From: an uncultured Bacteroidia bacterium
GTDB taxonomy: Bacteria > Bacteroidota > Bacteroidia > Bacteroidales > UBA932
Direction: 5' to 3'
Assembly (NCBI GenBank): GCA_902768665.1
Contig: CACXMA010000014.1
Location: 62,001 to 126,000 of the forward strand
Length of the DNA: 64,000 nt
Positions 8,715 through 18,470 of this stretch are shown piece by piece. Under the pieces are notes generated by a model. It did no database searches and had not been told where the DNA came from. It saw only the letters and a program-made list of their open reading frames with translations. Positions within the stretch are counted from its first letter, which is position 1, and each line of letters begins with the position of its first letter. The translations under genes were made by a program, and so were the position numbers.

Positions 8715-10388
8715 TTATCCCAATTTCGATTCAACAATATTGATGATGTAGTCGCCGAGCTTCTCGTATTCGTTCACGAGGTCGGTGAAGATGGTGCCGC
8801 TGGCGTAGGAATAAAGATGCGCGTCCACGTCGGCGATGGTGTCCTGGCGGAGCTTGTCGCGCAGGCGGTTGATTTCCGACTCGAGGAACATGGAGGCGTT
8901 CTTGTCGGTCGTCTTTCCGGTAATCACGAGCTGCATCTGGTCCATCGCCTGCTTGACGAGCGACATCAGCTCGCCCATGCTGTCCTGCTGCTTGCTCGTG
9001 AATTCCACTTCGGACTCCTTGCGGCGGCGAAGCGAACGGGCGATATTGTAGCAGCTGTCGCCGATGGATTCGAGCTCGCCGATCTGCCGCAGCATCCGGC
9101 GGATTTTCCGCTTGGTGTCATCGGAGAGGTGCGCCTCGCCGACCTCGCCGAGGTAGCGGCCGATCTCGTTCTCCATGTTGTCGGAAATGCCCTCATACTT
9201 CTGGATGCGGGCGAACTTCTCATCAAAGTCGGTGCTGTCCGTGACCAGATCGTTGGTCATCTCCAGCATGCGCTGCATACGCTCGACAAACAGGTGGGTC
9301 TCCTTCTGGGCCTGGAGGACGGAAATTTCCGGGGTCTTCATGATACCGCTGGAAATGAACTGCAGGCGGGATTCCTCGTCCTCGACGGTCGGCTTCGGCT
9401 GGATGAGCCTGCTGACCAACTTCTCGATCTGCGGGATGAACCAGATGAGGATCAGCGTGTTGGTCACGTTGAACAGCGTATGGAACATCGCCAGGGCGAA
9501 CGACAGCTGCGACTTGTCGATATCGGCGGCTTGCGGATCCACACCGACCAGATTGCAGGCCAGGCGGACGAACGGGAAGAAGACGATCAGAACCCAGAAG
9601 ACACCGAACAGGTTGAAGAACAGGTGCGCGAGAGCGGCCCGGCGCGCCTGGACGTTGCCGCCCATGGCCGCGAGGTTGGCGGTGACCGTGGTGCCGATGT
9701 TCTCACCCATGACGAGGGCGATACCCTGGAAGATATTCAGCACGCCCGTCGAGCAGAGCACCATGGTGATGGCCATCAGGGCCGCAGAGGACTGGGCCAG
9801 GGCCGTCAGCACGGCGCCGATCAGCAGGAACAGGAGGATGGTTCCGTAATTGGTGCCGAATCCCTGGAAGAAACCCTTGACGGCTTCGTTGTTGCCGAGG
9901 TCCATGTCAACTCCCGTCGCCTTCAGCGTGTACAGCGCGAAGAGCAGGAAGGAGATACCGAAGAGGAAATCGCCGAAGTAACGGTGCTTGCCCGTCTGGA
10001 TCAGCAGGATACCGATCAGGAAGGCCGGCCAGAAGACCATGGCCAGGTTGAAGGAGAAACCGGCGGACATGATCCAGGCCGAGAGCGTCGTGCCTATGTT
10101 GGCGCCCATGATGACCGAAATGGCCTGCGCCAGGGTCAGGAGGGCGGCATTGACAAAGGACACCGTCATCACGGTCGTTGCGGCGGAGGACTGGACGGAA
10201 ACCGTTACGAACATACCGGTCAGCACGCCGGTGAAACGGTTGCCGGTCATGGCGCCGAGAACGTGACGCAGCTGCGGACCGGCCATTTTCTGCAGGGCCT
10301 CGCTCATGACCTTCATGCCATACATGAGGATGGCGATGGCGCCGAGGAGCTGGAGACCGAGCAGGAGATAGTTGGGTTCTGATGACAT
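8715..10388 (-). CDS. Na/Pi cotransporter family protein with PhoU-like tail
   Basis: A 557-residue inner-membrane protein. The first about 330 residues hold the duplicated Na/Pi-cotransporter repeats, with the paired QSSAATT / QSSAAL motifs (VSVQSSAATTVMTVSF and LTALAQSSAALMAITM). The last about 200 residues are helical and PhoU-like. It probably imports phosphate with sodium. Downstream pepP follows after 3 bp. Its own TAAATTTG promoter separates it from the hut operon. Confidence 0.9.
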   Translation of the reverse strand: MSSEPNYLLLGLQLLGAIAILMYGMKVMSEALQKMAGPQLRHVLGAMTGNRFTGVLTGMFVTVSVQSSAATTVMTVSFVNAALLTLAQAISVIMGANIGTTLSAWIMSAGFSFNLAMVFWPAFLIGILLIQTGKHRYFGDFLFGISFLLFALYTLKATGVDMDLGNNEAVKGFFQGFGTNYGTILLFLLIGAVLTALAQSSAALMAITMVLCSTGVLNIFQGIALVMGENIGTTVTANLAAMGGNVQARRAALAHLFFNLFGVFWVLIVFFPFVRLACNLVGVDPQAADIDKSQLSFALAMFHTLFNVTNTLILIWFIPQIEKLVSRLIQPKPTVEDEESRLQFISSGIMKTPEISVLQAQKETHLFVERMQRMLEMTNDLVTDSTDFDEKFARIQKYEGISDNMENEIGRYLGEVGEAHLSDDTKRKIRRMLRQIGELESIGDSCYNIARSLRRRKESEVEFTSKQQDSMGELMSLVKQAMDQMQLVITGKTTDKNASMFLESEINRLRDKLRQDTIADVDAHLYSYASGTIFTDLVNEYEKLGDYIINIVESKLG

Positions 10389-10415
10389 ATGCTGTTACAA
10401 AAAGCGGAAATCGGA

Positions 10416-10423
10416 CAAATTTA
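10416..10423 (-). promoter_or_regulatory. Promoter -7 box of the Na/Pi cotransporter gene
   Basis: The minus strand reads TAAATTTG, 27 bp upstream of the ATG at 10388, in the 75-bp gap after hutI. Confidence 0.6.
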
Positions 10424-10463
10424 CGAAAAAACGGCCGATAATGAAAGAGGAAATCGAGGCAGG

Positions 10464-11699
10464 CTAGGCAATTTTTCCATTCAGAATAACCCGGCGGATG
10501 CAGGGGGTCTGGTAGTGGTAGGCCATGCGGGTCAGGTCCCAGCCCGGCCCGGTCAGGATGAGGTTGGCGCGCTTGCCGACGGTGACGGAACCCAGCTCGT
10601 GCGACAGACCCATGGCGTAGGCTCCGTTGAGCGTCACGGCGTTGAAGGCCTGCACCGGCGTCAGATGCATGCGGATGCAGCCGAGGGCCATGACAAAGCG
10701 CATGTCGCCGCTCGGGGAAGAGCCGGGGTTGTAGTCCGAGGCCAGGGCGACGCCGAGGCCGGCAGCGATGAACTCCTTCGCGCGGCCATAGGGCAGACCG
10801 AGGAAGAAGGACGAGCCCGGAAGCATCGTGGGCATGGTCTCAGAGCCACGCAGAGCCTCGATTTCGGCATCGGTCGTGCGCTCGAGATGGTCCACGGAGA
10901 GGGCGCCGTAGCGGACGCCGACCTGGACGCCGCCACTGACCGCCAGTTCGTTGGCATGGATCTTCGGCCGCAGTCCGTGGGCCTTGCCGGCCTCCAGGAT
11001 CCGCGCCGTATCCTCCGGCGTAAAGAAGCCTTCGTCGCAGAAAACATCCACAAAATCAGCCAGCTGCGCGGCCTGGGGCATCATGTCGACCACTTCCTGC
11101 ACATAGGCCTCGTGGGTATAGCCCCGCCCCACGGCATGGGCGCCGAGGAAGGTCGGACGGACGGTGACGGGCGAGGTTTCCCTGAGCCTCCGGATCACGC
11201 GGAGCAGCTTCAGCTCCCCTTCCGGGTTCAGCCCGTAGCCGGACTTGATTTCCGCCGCGCCGGTGCCCTTGGCCTGCATCTCGCGGAGGCGCTCCAGGCT
11301 CTGGCGGTAGATTTCGTCCTCGGAAGTCTTTCCGATCAGGTCCGACGAATTGAGGATGCCGCCGCCCCGGGCCGCGATCTGCTCGTAGCTCAGGCCGTTG
11401 ATCTTGTCGAGAAACTCCCCTGCCCGGCTGCCGGCATAGACGATGTGCGTGTGGCTGTCGCAGAAGGCCGGCATCACCATGCCGCCTTCCGCGTCGATGA
11501 CCTCGTCATCGGACAGATTCCACGGACAGGCCGTGGAATGACACCCGTCCTCCATCTTGCCGAAGGCGGCGATGCGGCCGTCGTCGATGCGGAGCCAGGC
11601 GTTTTCCAGCATGCCGGTTTCCCCCATGGCGGCGCCTTCCTTGCGGAGGACGCCGTCGGGCACGATGCCGGCCAGAAGGCCTATGTTTTTCAGGATCAT
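10464..11699 (-). CDS. hutI: Imidazolonepropionase
   Basis: A 411-residue amidohydrolase that opens 4-imidazolone-5-propanoate to N-formimidoyl-L-glutamate, the third step of histidine degradation. Metal-site motifs are FCDSHTHIVYAG, FLGAHAVGRGY, KIHANELAVSGG and ALASDYNPGS. The ATG overlaps the hutH stop by one base. In the N-terminal beta-sandwich part, residues about 53-66 (DGCHSTACPWNLS) are encoded by an in-frame palindromic repeat and replace what is normally a short loop. Last gene of the hut operon. Confidence 0.96.
   Translation of the reverse strand: MILKNIGLLAGIVPDGVLRKEGAAMGETGMLENAWLRIDDGRIAAFGKMEDGCHSTACPWNLSDDEVIDAEGGMVMPAFCDSHTHIVYAGSRAGEFLDKINGLSYEQIAARGGGILNSSDLIGKTSEDEIYRQSLERLREMQAKGTGAAEIKSGYGLNPEGELKLLRVIRRLRETSPVTVRPTFLGAHAVGRGYTHEAYVQEVVDMMPQAAQLADFVDVFCDEGFFTPEDTARILEAGKAHGLRPKIHANELAVSGGVQVGVRYGALSVDHLERTTDAEIEALRGSETMPTMLPGSSFFLGLPYGRAKEFIAAGLGVALASDYNPGSSPSGDMRFVMALGCIRMHLTPVQAFNAVTLNGAYAMGLSHELGSVTVGKRANLILTGPGWDLTRMAYHYQTPCIRRVILNGKIA
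11517..11539 (-). repeat. Palindromic repeat inside hutI
   Basis: ATTCCACGG-ACAGG-CCGTGGAAT followed by GACACC; it lies in frame inside the hutI coding sequence. Confidence 0.85.
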
Positions 11700-13186
11700 C
11701 AGATATACTGCTCGTTACGGAGGAAGGTGATGGATTTCTCGATGAGGGGATGCATGTAGGTGTCGACGTCGATGAACGGGACCTCCTTGCGATAGTCGGC
11801 AAAAATGCGCTCCAGCAGCGGAGAGGACTTCGCCGGACGGCGGAACTCGAGGGCCTGGGCGGCATTGAAGAGCTCGATGGCGAGGACGCGCTCGACGTTG
11901 TCGACGACACGGACGAGCTTCGTCGCGGCATTGGAGCCCATGGAGACATGGTCCTCCTGTCCCTGGGACGAAGGAATCGAGTCGCAGGAAGCCGGCCAGC
12001 AGAGGCCCTTGTTCTGCGAAACGATGCTCGCGGCGGTGTACTGCGGGATCATGAAACCGCTGTTGAGACCGCTTTTTGCCACCAGGTACTTCGGCAGGCC
12101 GCGGAGGCCGTGGATCAGCTGGTAGGTGCGGCGCTCGGAGATGGACGAGAGCTCGGACATGGCGATGGCGAGGGAATCCATCGGGATGGCGATCGGCTCG
12201 CCGTGGAAGTTGCCGGCGGAGATGACCATGTCCTCGTCGGGGAAGACGTTCGGGTTGTCGGTAGCGGAGTTGATCTCGTTCTCGATGACGGACTTGACAT
12301 AGTTGATGTTGTCCTTCACGGCGCCGTGGACCTGCGGGATGCAGCGGAAGCTGTACGGGTCCTGGACGTGCTCCTTGGGGCGCTGGATCAGCTCGCTGCC
12401 TTCGAGGATTTCCATGAAGCGCTTGCCGGTCTCGATCTGGCCGCCGTGGGGGCGGAGAAGGTGCGTCAGCGGCAGGAAAGGCTCGATGCGGCCGTCGTAG
12501 GCCTCGAGGGACATGGCGCCGATCAGGTCGGCCCACCTCGACAGGCGCATGCTCTTTAGAACGGACCAGACGGCGTGGGCGCTCATGAACTGGGTGCCGT
12601 TCAGCAGGGCCAGGCCTTCCTTGGACTGGAGGCGGATCGGCTCCCAGCCGAACTCCTTCCAGACCTCCGCGGCGGGACGGACGGCGCCTTTGTAGAGCAC
12701 TTCGCCGAGGCCGATGAGCGGCAGGCTGAGGTGCGCCAGGGGGGCGAGATCGCCCGATGCGCCGAGCGAACCCTGCTGGTAGACCACCGGGAGGATGTCG
12801 TTGTTGAACATGTCGACAAGGCGCTGGACGGTGACCAGCTGCGCGCCGGAGTGGCCGTAGGAGAGGTTCTGGACCTTGAGCAGCAGCATGATCTTCACGA
12901 TTTCCGGACGGACGGTCTCGCCGGTGCCGCAGGCGTGCGACATGACGAGATTGTGCTGGAGCTGGGAGAGGTCCTCCTTGGGGATGGTCACGTTATAGAG
13001 GGAGCCGAAGCCGGTCGTGACGCCATAGACCGGACGTCCGATGTCGTCCATCTTGGAGTCGAGGTACTTGCGGCATTTGACGATGGCCTCGACGGACTCC
13101 GGCGAAAGCTCGATTCGCGCGTGGGAGTCGATGATTTCCTTGAGGTTCTCGAGGGTTATATGTTTCGGTGATATGCGGTGAATCAT
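11699..13186 (-). CDS. hutH: Histidine ammonia-lyase
   Basis: A 495-residue enzyme releasing ammonia from histidine to give urocanate. The MIO electrophile forms from Ala143-Ser144-Gly145 in YQQGSLGASGDLAPLAHL. Other family blocks include VYGVTTGFGSL, MSHACGTGE and the DYRKEVPFIDVDTYM C-terminus. Length and start (MIHRISPKHITLENL) fit the family. It sits 24 bp after hutU and overlaps hutI by one base, so it is part of the ftcD-hutU-hutH-hutI operon. Confidence 0.97.
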   Translation of the reverse strand: MIHRISPKHITLENLKEIIDSHARIELSPESVEAIVKCRKYLDSKMDDIGRPVYGVTTGFGSLYNVTIPKEDLSQLQHNLVMSHACGTGETVRPEIVKIMLLLKVQNLSYGHSGAQLVTVQRLVDMFNNDILPVVYQQGSLGASGDLAPLAHLSLPLIGLGEVLYKGAVRPAAEVWKEFGWEPIRLQSKEGLALLNGTQFMSAHAVWSVLKSMRLSRWADLIGAMSLEAYDGRIEPFLPLTHLLRPHGGQIETGKRFMEILEGSELIQRPKEHVQDPYSFRCIPQVHGAVKDNINYVKSVIENEINSATDNPNVFPDEDMVISAGNFHGEPIAIPMDSLAIAMSELSSISERRTYQLIHGLRGLPKYLVAKSGLNSGFMIPQYTAASIVSQNKGLCWPASCDSIPSSQGQEDHVSMGSNAATKLVRVVDNVERVLAIELFNAAQALEFRRPAKSSPLLERIFADYRKEVPFIDVDTYMHPLIEKSITFLRNEQYI

Positions 13187-13210
13187 AGCTGGTTATCAAT
13201 AGGTTAGATG

Positions 13211-15235
13211 TTATAGGTTCTGAGCAAGGACGCTCCGCAGCAGGTCGTCGTCGGCCTCGCTGGGCAGCGTGACGCGGAGGCCGGGCGTCCTGGCCATTTC
13301 GCGCTCGATGGCGAAACGGGCGGGGGCGTTGCGGGCCCAGCTGCGACGGGCGATGCCGTTGTTGACGTCCCAGAAGAGCATTTCCCGGATGTGGCGGGCG
13401 CTGTCCTCGGAGCCGTCGATGACCATGCCGAAGCCGCCGTTGATGACCTCGCCCCAGCCGACGCCGCCGCCGTTGTGGATGGAGACCCAGGTCGCGCCGC
13501 GGAAACCGTCGCCGATGACGTTCTGGACGGCCATGTCGGCGGTGAACTGGCTGCCGTCGTAGATGTTGGAGGTCTCGCGGAACGGGGAGTCCGTGCCGGA
13601 GACGTCGTGGTGGTCGCGGCCGAGAACGACGGGGCCCTTGAGCCGTCCGTCGCGGATCGCCTCGTTGAAGGCCAGGGCGATCTTGGTGCGGCCCTCGCAG
13701 TCGGCATAGAGGATGCGGGCCTGCGAACCGACGACGAGGTGGTTGCGGCCGGCCTCATCGATCCAGCGGATGTTGTCGCGCATCTGGCCGGCGATCTCCT
13801 CGGGGGCCGTGGCGGCGATTTCGCCGAGCACCTGCATGGCGAGCCGGTCTGTCAGCGCGAGATCCTCGGGCCTCTCGCTGAGGCAGACCCAGCGGAACGG
13901 GCCGAAGCCGTAGTCGAAATACATCGGGCCCATGATGTCCTGGACATAGCTCGGATAGCGGAACTTGCCGTCCGGGCCCATGATGTCGGCGCCGGCGCGG
14001 GAACTTTCCAGCAGGAAGGCGTTGCCGTAGTCGAAAAAGTACATGCCCCTGGCGGTCAGGCGGTTGACGGCGGCGACATGGCGGCGCAGCGAGGCCTGGA
14101 CGGCCTCCTTGAAGGCGGCCGGATCGTCGGCCATCATGCGCTTGGATTCCTCGAGACTGTAACCGACCGGGTAGTAGCCGCCCGCCCAGGGGTTGTGGAG
14201 GGAAGTCTGGTCAGAGCCGAGGTCCACGGGGACGTTCTCGTCGGCGAGGCGCTCCCACAGGTCGACGACGTTGCCGACATAGGCCAGCGAGACCACTTCC
14301 TTCGCGGCCATGGCCTTGCGGATGCGGGGGATGAGTTCGTCGAGGTCGTAGTGGAGCTCGTCCACCCAGCCCTGCGCATGGCGCTTTTCGGCGGCCAGGG
14401 GGTTGATTTCGGCCGTGACGGAGACGACGCCGGCGATGTTGCCCGCCTTCGGCTGGGCGCCGGACATGCCGCCGAGGCCCGCCGTGACGAAGAGCATGCC
14501 GCCGCGGTCGTCGGTGTTTGCCGCCCCCCGCTTGCGGAGCTGCTTGCGGGCGGCGTTCATGACGGTGATGGTCGTGCCGTGGACGATGCCCTGGGGGCCG
14601 ATATACATATAGGAGCCGGCGGTCATCTGGCCGTACTGGCTCACGCCAAGGGCGTTGAAGCGCTCCCAGTCGTCGGGCTTGGAGTAGTTCGGGATGACCA
14701 TGCCGTTGGTGACAATCACCCGCGGGGCGTCCCGGTGACTCGGGAAGAGGCCGAGGGGATGGCCGGAGTACATGACGAGCGTCTGCTCGTCGGTCATCGT
14801 CGCGAGGTATTGCATCACGAGGCGGTACTGGGCCCAGTTCTGGAAGATGGCGCCGTTGCCGCCGTAGATAATCAGTTCGTGCGGATGCTGGGCGACGCGC
14901 GGGTCGAGGTTGTTCTGGATCATGGCCATGATGCCCGCGGCCTGCCGGCTCCTTGCCGGATACTCTTCCACCGGACGGGCGTACATCTCGTACGACGGGC
15001 GGAAGCGGTACATGTAGATGCGGCCGTACCGGCGGAGTTCCTCGGCGAATTCCTTCGCGAGGACGGCATGGTGCCGCTCGGGGAAATAGCGCAGCGCGTT
15101 TTTCAGCGCCAGCACCTTCTGCTCCGGCGTGAGGATGTCCTTGCGTTTCGGGGCGTGGTTGATCTCGGTATCATAGGGCTTCACCTCCGGCAGCTCGGCC
15201 GGGATGCCTGCCAAAATTTCTTCCTGGAATGTCAT
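13211..15235 (-). CDS. hutU: Urocanate hydratase
   Basis: A 674-residue NAD-dependent urocanase converting urocanate to 4-imidazolone-5-propanoate. It is of the long, eukaryote-like type also found in Bacteroidota (most bacterial forms are about 555 residues). Visible blocks include GGNGAIFQNWAQYRL, TAGLGGMSGAQPKAG, FDYGNAFLLESSRAG and IHNGGGVGWGEVINGG. Its ATG overlaps the ftcD stop (ATGA at 15232-15235), indicating translational coupling. Confidence 0.97.
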   Translation of the reverse strand: MTFQEEILAGIPAELPEVKPYDTEINHAPKRKDILTPEQKVLALKNALRYFPERHHAVLAKEFAEELRRYGRIYMYRFRPSYEMYARPVEEYPARSRQAAGIMAMIQNNLDPRVAQHPHELIIYGGNGAIFQNWAQYRLVMQYLATMTDEQTLVMYSGHPLGLFPSHRDAPRVIVTNGMVIPNYSKPDDWERFNALGVSQYGQMTAGSYMYIGPQGIVHGTTITVMNAARKQLRKRGAANTDDRGGMLFVTAGLGGMSGAQPKAGNIAGVVSVTAEINPLAAEKRHAQGWVDELHYDLDELIPRIRKAMAAKEVVSLAYVGNVVDLWERLADENVPVDLGSDQTSLHNPWAGGYYPVGYSLEESKRMMADDPAAFKEAVQASLRRHVAAVNRLTARGMYFFDYGNAFLLESSRAGADIMGPDGKFRYPSYVQDIMGPMYFDYGFGPFRWVCLSERPEDLALTDRLAMQVLGEIAATAPEEIAGQMRDNIRWIDEAGRNHLVVGSQARILYADCEGRTKIALAFNEAIRDGRLKGPVVLGRDHHDVSGTDSPFRETSNIYDGSQFTADMAVQNVIGDGFRGATWVSIHNGGGVGWGEVINGGFGMVIDGSEDSARHIREMLFWDVNNGIARRSWARNAPARFAIEREMARTPGLRVTLPSEADDDLLRSVLAQNL

Positions 15236-16938
15236 AGGGCTATGTTCTGGTTGACAGCGGTAAGGACCTGGTCCTGGAGTTGCAGGGCCTCGGCGACGAT
15301 GGCGTCGGCGCGCTGCAGGAGCGGCTCTGCGGGAGCCTTGTCGGCGAGACCGGCGGCGTTGATGCGGACGTTCAGGCGGGCGCCCTGGATGCCGGCGACG
15401 GCGGCGAGGGCGGCCACACCGGCGTCGGAGGCGCTGGCGGGATTGCCCTTCTCGGCCATCTCAAGCGCGAGCGGCAGGGCCTTGAGGGCGGCTTCCATGG
15501 TCCGCAGCGGCACGGCGGCGGCGTTCAGCGTCGCCTTTTCCATGGCGGCGGCACGGGCGGCCTTCTCCTCGGGCGTGCCCTTCGGCATGGCGAAAACGTC
15601 CATGATGGCGTCGAAGGCGCGGGTATCTTCATCGACCAGCACCAGCAGCTCGTCCACGAGGGCCTGGCCTTTCTCGGCGACATCGGAGAACTCCTTCCAG
15701 CGGTCGTCCCAGCCGCGCTTGTGCGAGGACAGGTTCGCGACCATGGTGGCGAGGGCGGCGCCGAGGGCGCCCATGTAGGCGGACACGCTGCCGCCGCCGG
15801 GGGCCGCCGACTCGGAAGCCGTCTCGCGGGCGAATCCCGCCGCGCTCATGCGCACGAGACGCTCGGCCTTGGCCTGCTCGGCCTCGTCCTGCATCAGGTA
15901 TTCGATGACTTTCTCCTTGGGGTTGAAAGGCTTGAGGTCGTCGAGGGACATGCTCTTGACGGCCATGCGGATGATCTCCTCTTCCGGAAGGCCGAGGGAG
16001 CGCTGCTGGCGTTCGAGATAGAACTTGCCTGCCTCGACGAGCACTTTCTTCGGCACCAGTCCGACGATCTCGGCGCCCGTGACGCGAAGGCCCCTCGCCG
16101 CTGCGGCGCGGCAGACCTCCTCGAAGGCTACATGCAGGGGCGTCGTCTCGATGTCGGTGATGTTCATCGATACCTGGGCGATACCGTATTCGTCGATGTA
16201 CCAGCCGATGGCCTTGCAGCCCTTCAGCGTGCCGGGAATCCAGAGCTGGTTGCCGCTGCCGTCCTTGAGGAGCTTGCCCGTCAGGGAACCGCCCTCGCGG
16301 GCCTTGCGGCCCTTCTCGCGCACGTCGAAGGCGACGGCCATGGCGCGGCGCGTGGAGGTGGTGTTGAGGTTGTAGTTTACCGCGACGAGGAAATTGCGGG
16401 CGCCGACATTCGTGGCGCCGGCCTTGGCGACGGTCTCGTTGTATTCTCCGCCGAAATCGGGCCTACGGGCCGGATCGGCCATCTTCTCCGGCAGGGCTTC
16501 GTACTCCCCTGCCCGGCAGACGGCGAGATTGCGCCGCTCGGGCGTAAAGGCCGCCGCCTCATAGCAGTAGCACGGAATGCCGAGCTCAGTAAAAAGGCGC
16601 TCCGCCAGCTTTCGGGCCAGGGAAGCGCACTCTTCAAGGGTTATGTCGGCGACGGGGATCAGCGGCAGCACGTCGGTTGCGCCGCTGCGGGGATGGGCGC
16701 CATGGTGCTGGCGCATGTCGATCAGCTCCTGGGCCTTCTTCGCGCCCCGGAAAGCGGCCTCGCAGACCGGCTCCGGCGCACCGACGAAGGTAACGACCGT
16801 GCGGTTCGTCGCCTCTCCCGGATCCACGTCCAGGACCTTGACGCCGGGCACGGCGGCGATCGCCGCGACAATCGCGTCGATCACTCCCCTGTCACGCCCC
16901 TCGCTGTAATTGGGAACACATTCAATAATAGGGTTCAT
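15232..16938 (-). CDS. ftcD: Bifunctional glutamate formimidoyltransferase / formimido-THF cyclodeaminase
   Basis: A 568-residue fusion. The N-terminal transferase (about residues 1-330; NYSEGRDRGVIDAI, MRQHHGAHPRSGATDVLPL) moves the formimino group from formiminoglutamate to tetrahydrofolate; the C-terminal cyclodeaminase (about 360-568; SESAAPGGGSVSAYMGALGA) releases ammonia to give methenyl-THF. This is the mammalian-like fused form. It is the first gene of the hut operon, so histidine yields glutamate plus a one-carbon unit rather than formamide. A strong promoter lies upstream. Confidence 0.96.
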   Translation of the reverse strand: MNPIIECVPNYSEGRDRGVIDAIVAAIAAVPGVKVLDVDPGEATNRTVVTFVGAPEPVCEAAFRGAKKAQELIDMRQHHGAHPRSGATDVLPLIPVADITLEECASLARKLAERLFTELGIPCYCYEAAAFTPERRNLAVCRAGEYEALPEKMADPARRPDFGGEYNETVAKAGATNVGARNFLVAVNYNLNTTSTRRAMAVAFDVREKGRKAREGGSLTGKLLKDGSGNQLWIPGTLKGCKAIGWYIDEYGIAQVSMNITDIETTPLHVAFEEVCRAAAARGLRVTGAEIVGLVPKKVLVEAGKFYLERQQRSLGLPEEEIIRMAVKSMSLDDLKPFNPKEKVIEYLMQDEAEQAKAERLVRMSAAGFARETASESAAPGGGSVSAYMGALGAALATMVANLSSHKRGWDDRWKEFSDVAEKGQALVDELLVLVDEDTRAFDAIMDVFAMPKGTPEEKAARAAAMEKATLNAAAVPLRTMEAALKALPLALEMAEKGNPASASDAGVAALAAVAGIQGARLNVRINAAGLADKAPAEPLLQRADAIVAEALQLQDQVLTAVNQNIAL

Positions 16939-16975
16939 ATTATGTGGTTAGTTTGGTTATTTGCTTTTCAGCTAA

Positions 16976-17006
16976 CAAATGTACGATTTTCCCGGCTGAT
17001 TTGCAA
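16976..17006 (-). promoter_or_regulatory. hut operon promoter
   Basis: On the minus strand TTG (17004-17006), a 20-bp spacer and TACATTTG (16976-16983), 37 bp upstream of the ftcD ATG. No hut-type operator was recognised. The rest of the 251-bp gap to the esterase gene holds only a weak hairpin. Confidence 0.7.
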
Positions 17007-17128
17007 TATCCTTTTTGCCGTTGAATGCATTCTTTTAGTACACAGCACAATGGGCTTTTCCCTACCGCCCCTGAGCACCTGCTTTGCGTTAAATGGATCT
17101 CTTTGATTTTTAGATAATTAAACGAAAT

Positions 17129-17153
17129 GCTACCCCCTTCAAGAGAGGGTAGC
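17129..17153. terminator. Hairpin between the esterase gene and the hut operon
   Basis: GCTACCC...GGGTAGC, a 7-bp stem 36 bp past the esterase stop, without a good T-run on the minus strand. A similar but poorer sequence (GCTACCCCCTCAATAAGAGG) lies at about 18409-18429 after patB. Confidence 0.35.
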
Positions 17154-17189
17154 AAATAATTTAACAACCAATGTAACAATAAGTTACAT

Positions 17190-18362
17190 TCAACGGAAGA
17201 GCTGCGGGACGAACTGGACGAGATACTGGCGCCAGTTGCACCAGAGGTGGCCGCGGGTGGACTCGACGTAGGTGTAGCGGAAGCCGAGGCGGTCGAGCTC
17301 GGCGCGGAAGTCGCGGTTCGCGGCGTAGAGGAAGTCGTCGCGGCCGATGGCGATCCAGAAGAGCTTGCAGCCGCGTTTCTGGAGAGCTACGAGCTTCTCG
17401 TCCTGGCGCTGATAGACCTCGCTGTCGGACTGGAAGAAGGTCCCGAGACCCGCGGAGAAGAGACCGACGTAGCTGAACTTGTCGGGGTGGTTGATGGAGA
17501 TGTACAGCGAATGGAAACCGCCCATCGAGAGGCCCGCCACGGCCCGGTGGTCACGGTCGCGGAACGTTTTGTAGTTGGCGTCGATAAAGCCCACGATGTC
17601 GCCGAACGAGGCCTCATAGGTACCGTTCTTGTAACTACTCGGAATCTGGTTGGACATCACGGGACGGAAGGCGAGGTTGTCGACCGTCTCGCCGGGGGCC
17701 GCCTGGGCGCCGATGTTGCCGTTGGGCATGACCACGATCATCGGGACGCACTTGCCCTGGGCGATCAGGTTGTCCATGATGCGCGGCACATTGCCGAGCT
17801 CGATCCAGGCCGTCTCGTCGCCGCCGCTGCCGTGCAGGAGATACAGCACGGGGAACTTCTTCTTCCCGTCATAGGCGGCCGGCAGGTAAACGCTCAGACG
17901 GCGGTCCTGCCCCGTCGCGGCGCTGCGGTACCAGCGCTGGGTCACCTGCCCGTGCGGCACGTCCTGGACCTGATAGATGTCGCCATAGCCTCCGCCGACA
18001 TAGAAGATGCTGAAAACCGTGCCCACATCGCGCTTGGTGAAGGAATTCGCCGGGTCGAGGCCGACGAGGCCGTCCACCGAGAAGCGGTAGGTATAGAGCT
18101 CGGACGGAAGAGGCGAAGTCGTGAAGGACCACACGCCACCCTCTCCCTCGACCATCTCGCCGCCGCCCTGCTCCCAGTCGCCGAGCACGGAGACGCGGTG
18201 GGCCTTGGGGGCATAGAGCCGGAAGGTGACGCTGCCGTCGGGGTTGACCTGCGGGGATTGGACATCACCGGCACGGAAGCCGATGTTCTGCTGGGCGCGG
18301 GCTGGAGGAAGGATGGCGAAAAGGAGGGACAGGAGCGCTGTGATTCTGAAAAAACGGACCAT
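17190..18362 (-). CDS. Secreted CE1-like esterase with N-terminal E-set/CBM48-like domain
   Basis: A 390-residue exported carbohydrate esterase. The signal peptide MVRFFRITALLSLLFAILPP ends near ARAQ; the Met at 18362 is chosen over one 12 codons upstream because it leaves a normal signal peptide. An E-set esterase-N domain (about 25-125; VTFRLYAPKAHRVSVLGDW) precedes an alpha/beta-hydrolase with LLHGSGGDETAW, nucleophile Ser in VAGLSMGGFHSL and likely catalytic His in ESTRGHLWCNWRQYL. The layout is that of Bacteroidota feruloyl/acetyl-xylan esterases acting on plant polysaccharide; the exact ester is unknown. Confidence 0.88.
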   Translation of the reverse strand: MVRFFRITALLSLLFAILPPARAQQNIGFRAGDVQSPQVNPDGSVTFRLYAPKAHRVSVLGDWEQGGGEMVEGEGGVWSFTTSPLPSELYTYRFSVDGLVGLDPANSFTKRDVGTVFSIFYVGGGYGDIYQVQDVPHGQVTQRWYRSAATGQDRRLSVYLPAAYDGKKKFPVLYLLHGSGGDETAWIELGNVPRIMDNLIAQGKCVPMIVVMPNGNIGAQAAPGETVDNLAFRPVMSNQIPSSYKNGTYEASFGDIVGFIDANYKTFRDRDHRAVAGLSMGGFHSLYISINHPDKFSYVGLFSAGLGTFFQSDSEVYQRQDEKLVALQKRGCKLFWIAIGRDDFLYAANRDFRAELDRLGFRYTYVESTRGHLWCNWRQYLVQFVPQLFR

Positions 18363-18470
18363 AAGGGCGTTGAATGTAATGATTTGTTTAACAATCAATT
18401 AAGCATATTGCTACCCCCTCAATAAGAGGTGAGCGATTTAACGATTCTGCTGATAATCAAGCTGTTCCAT

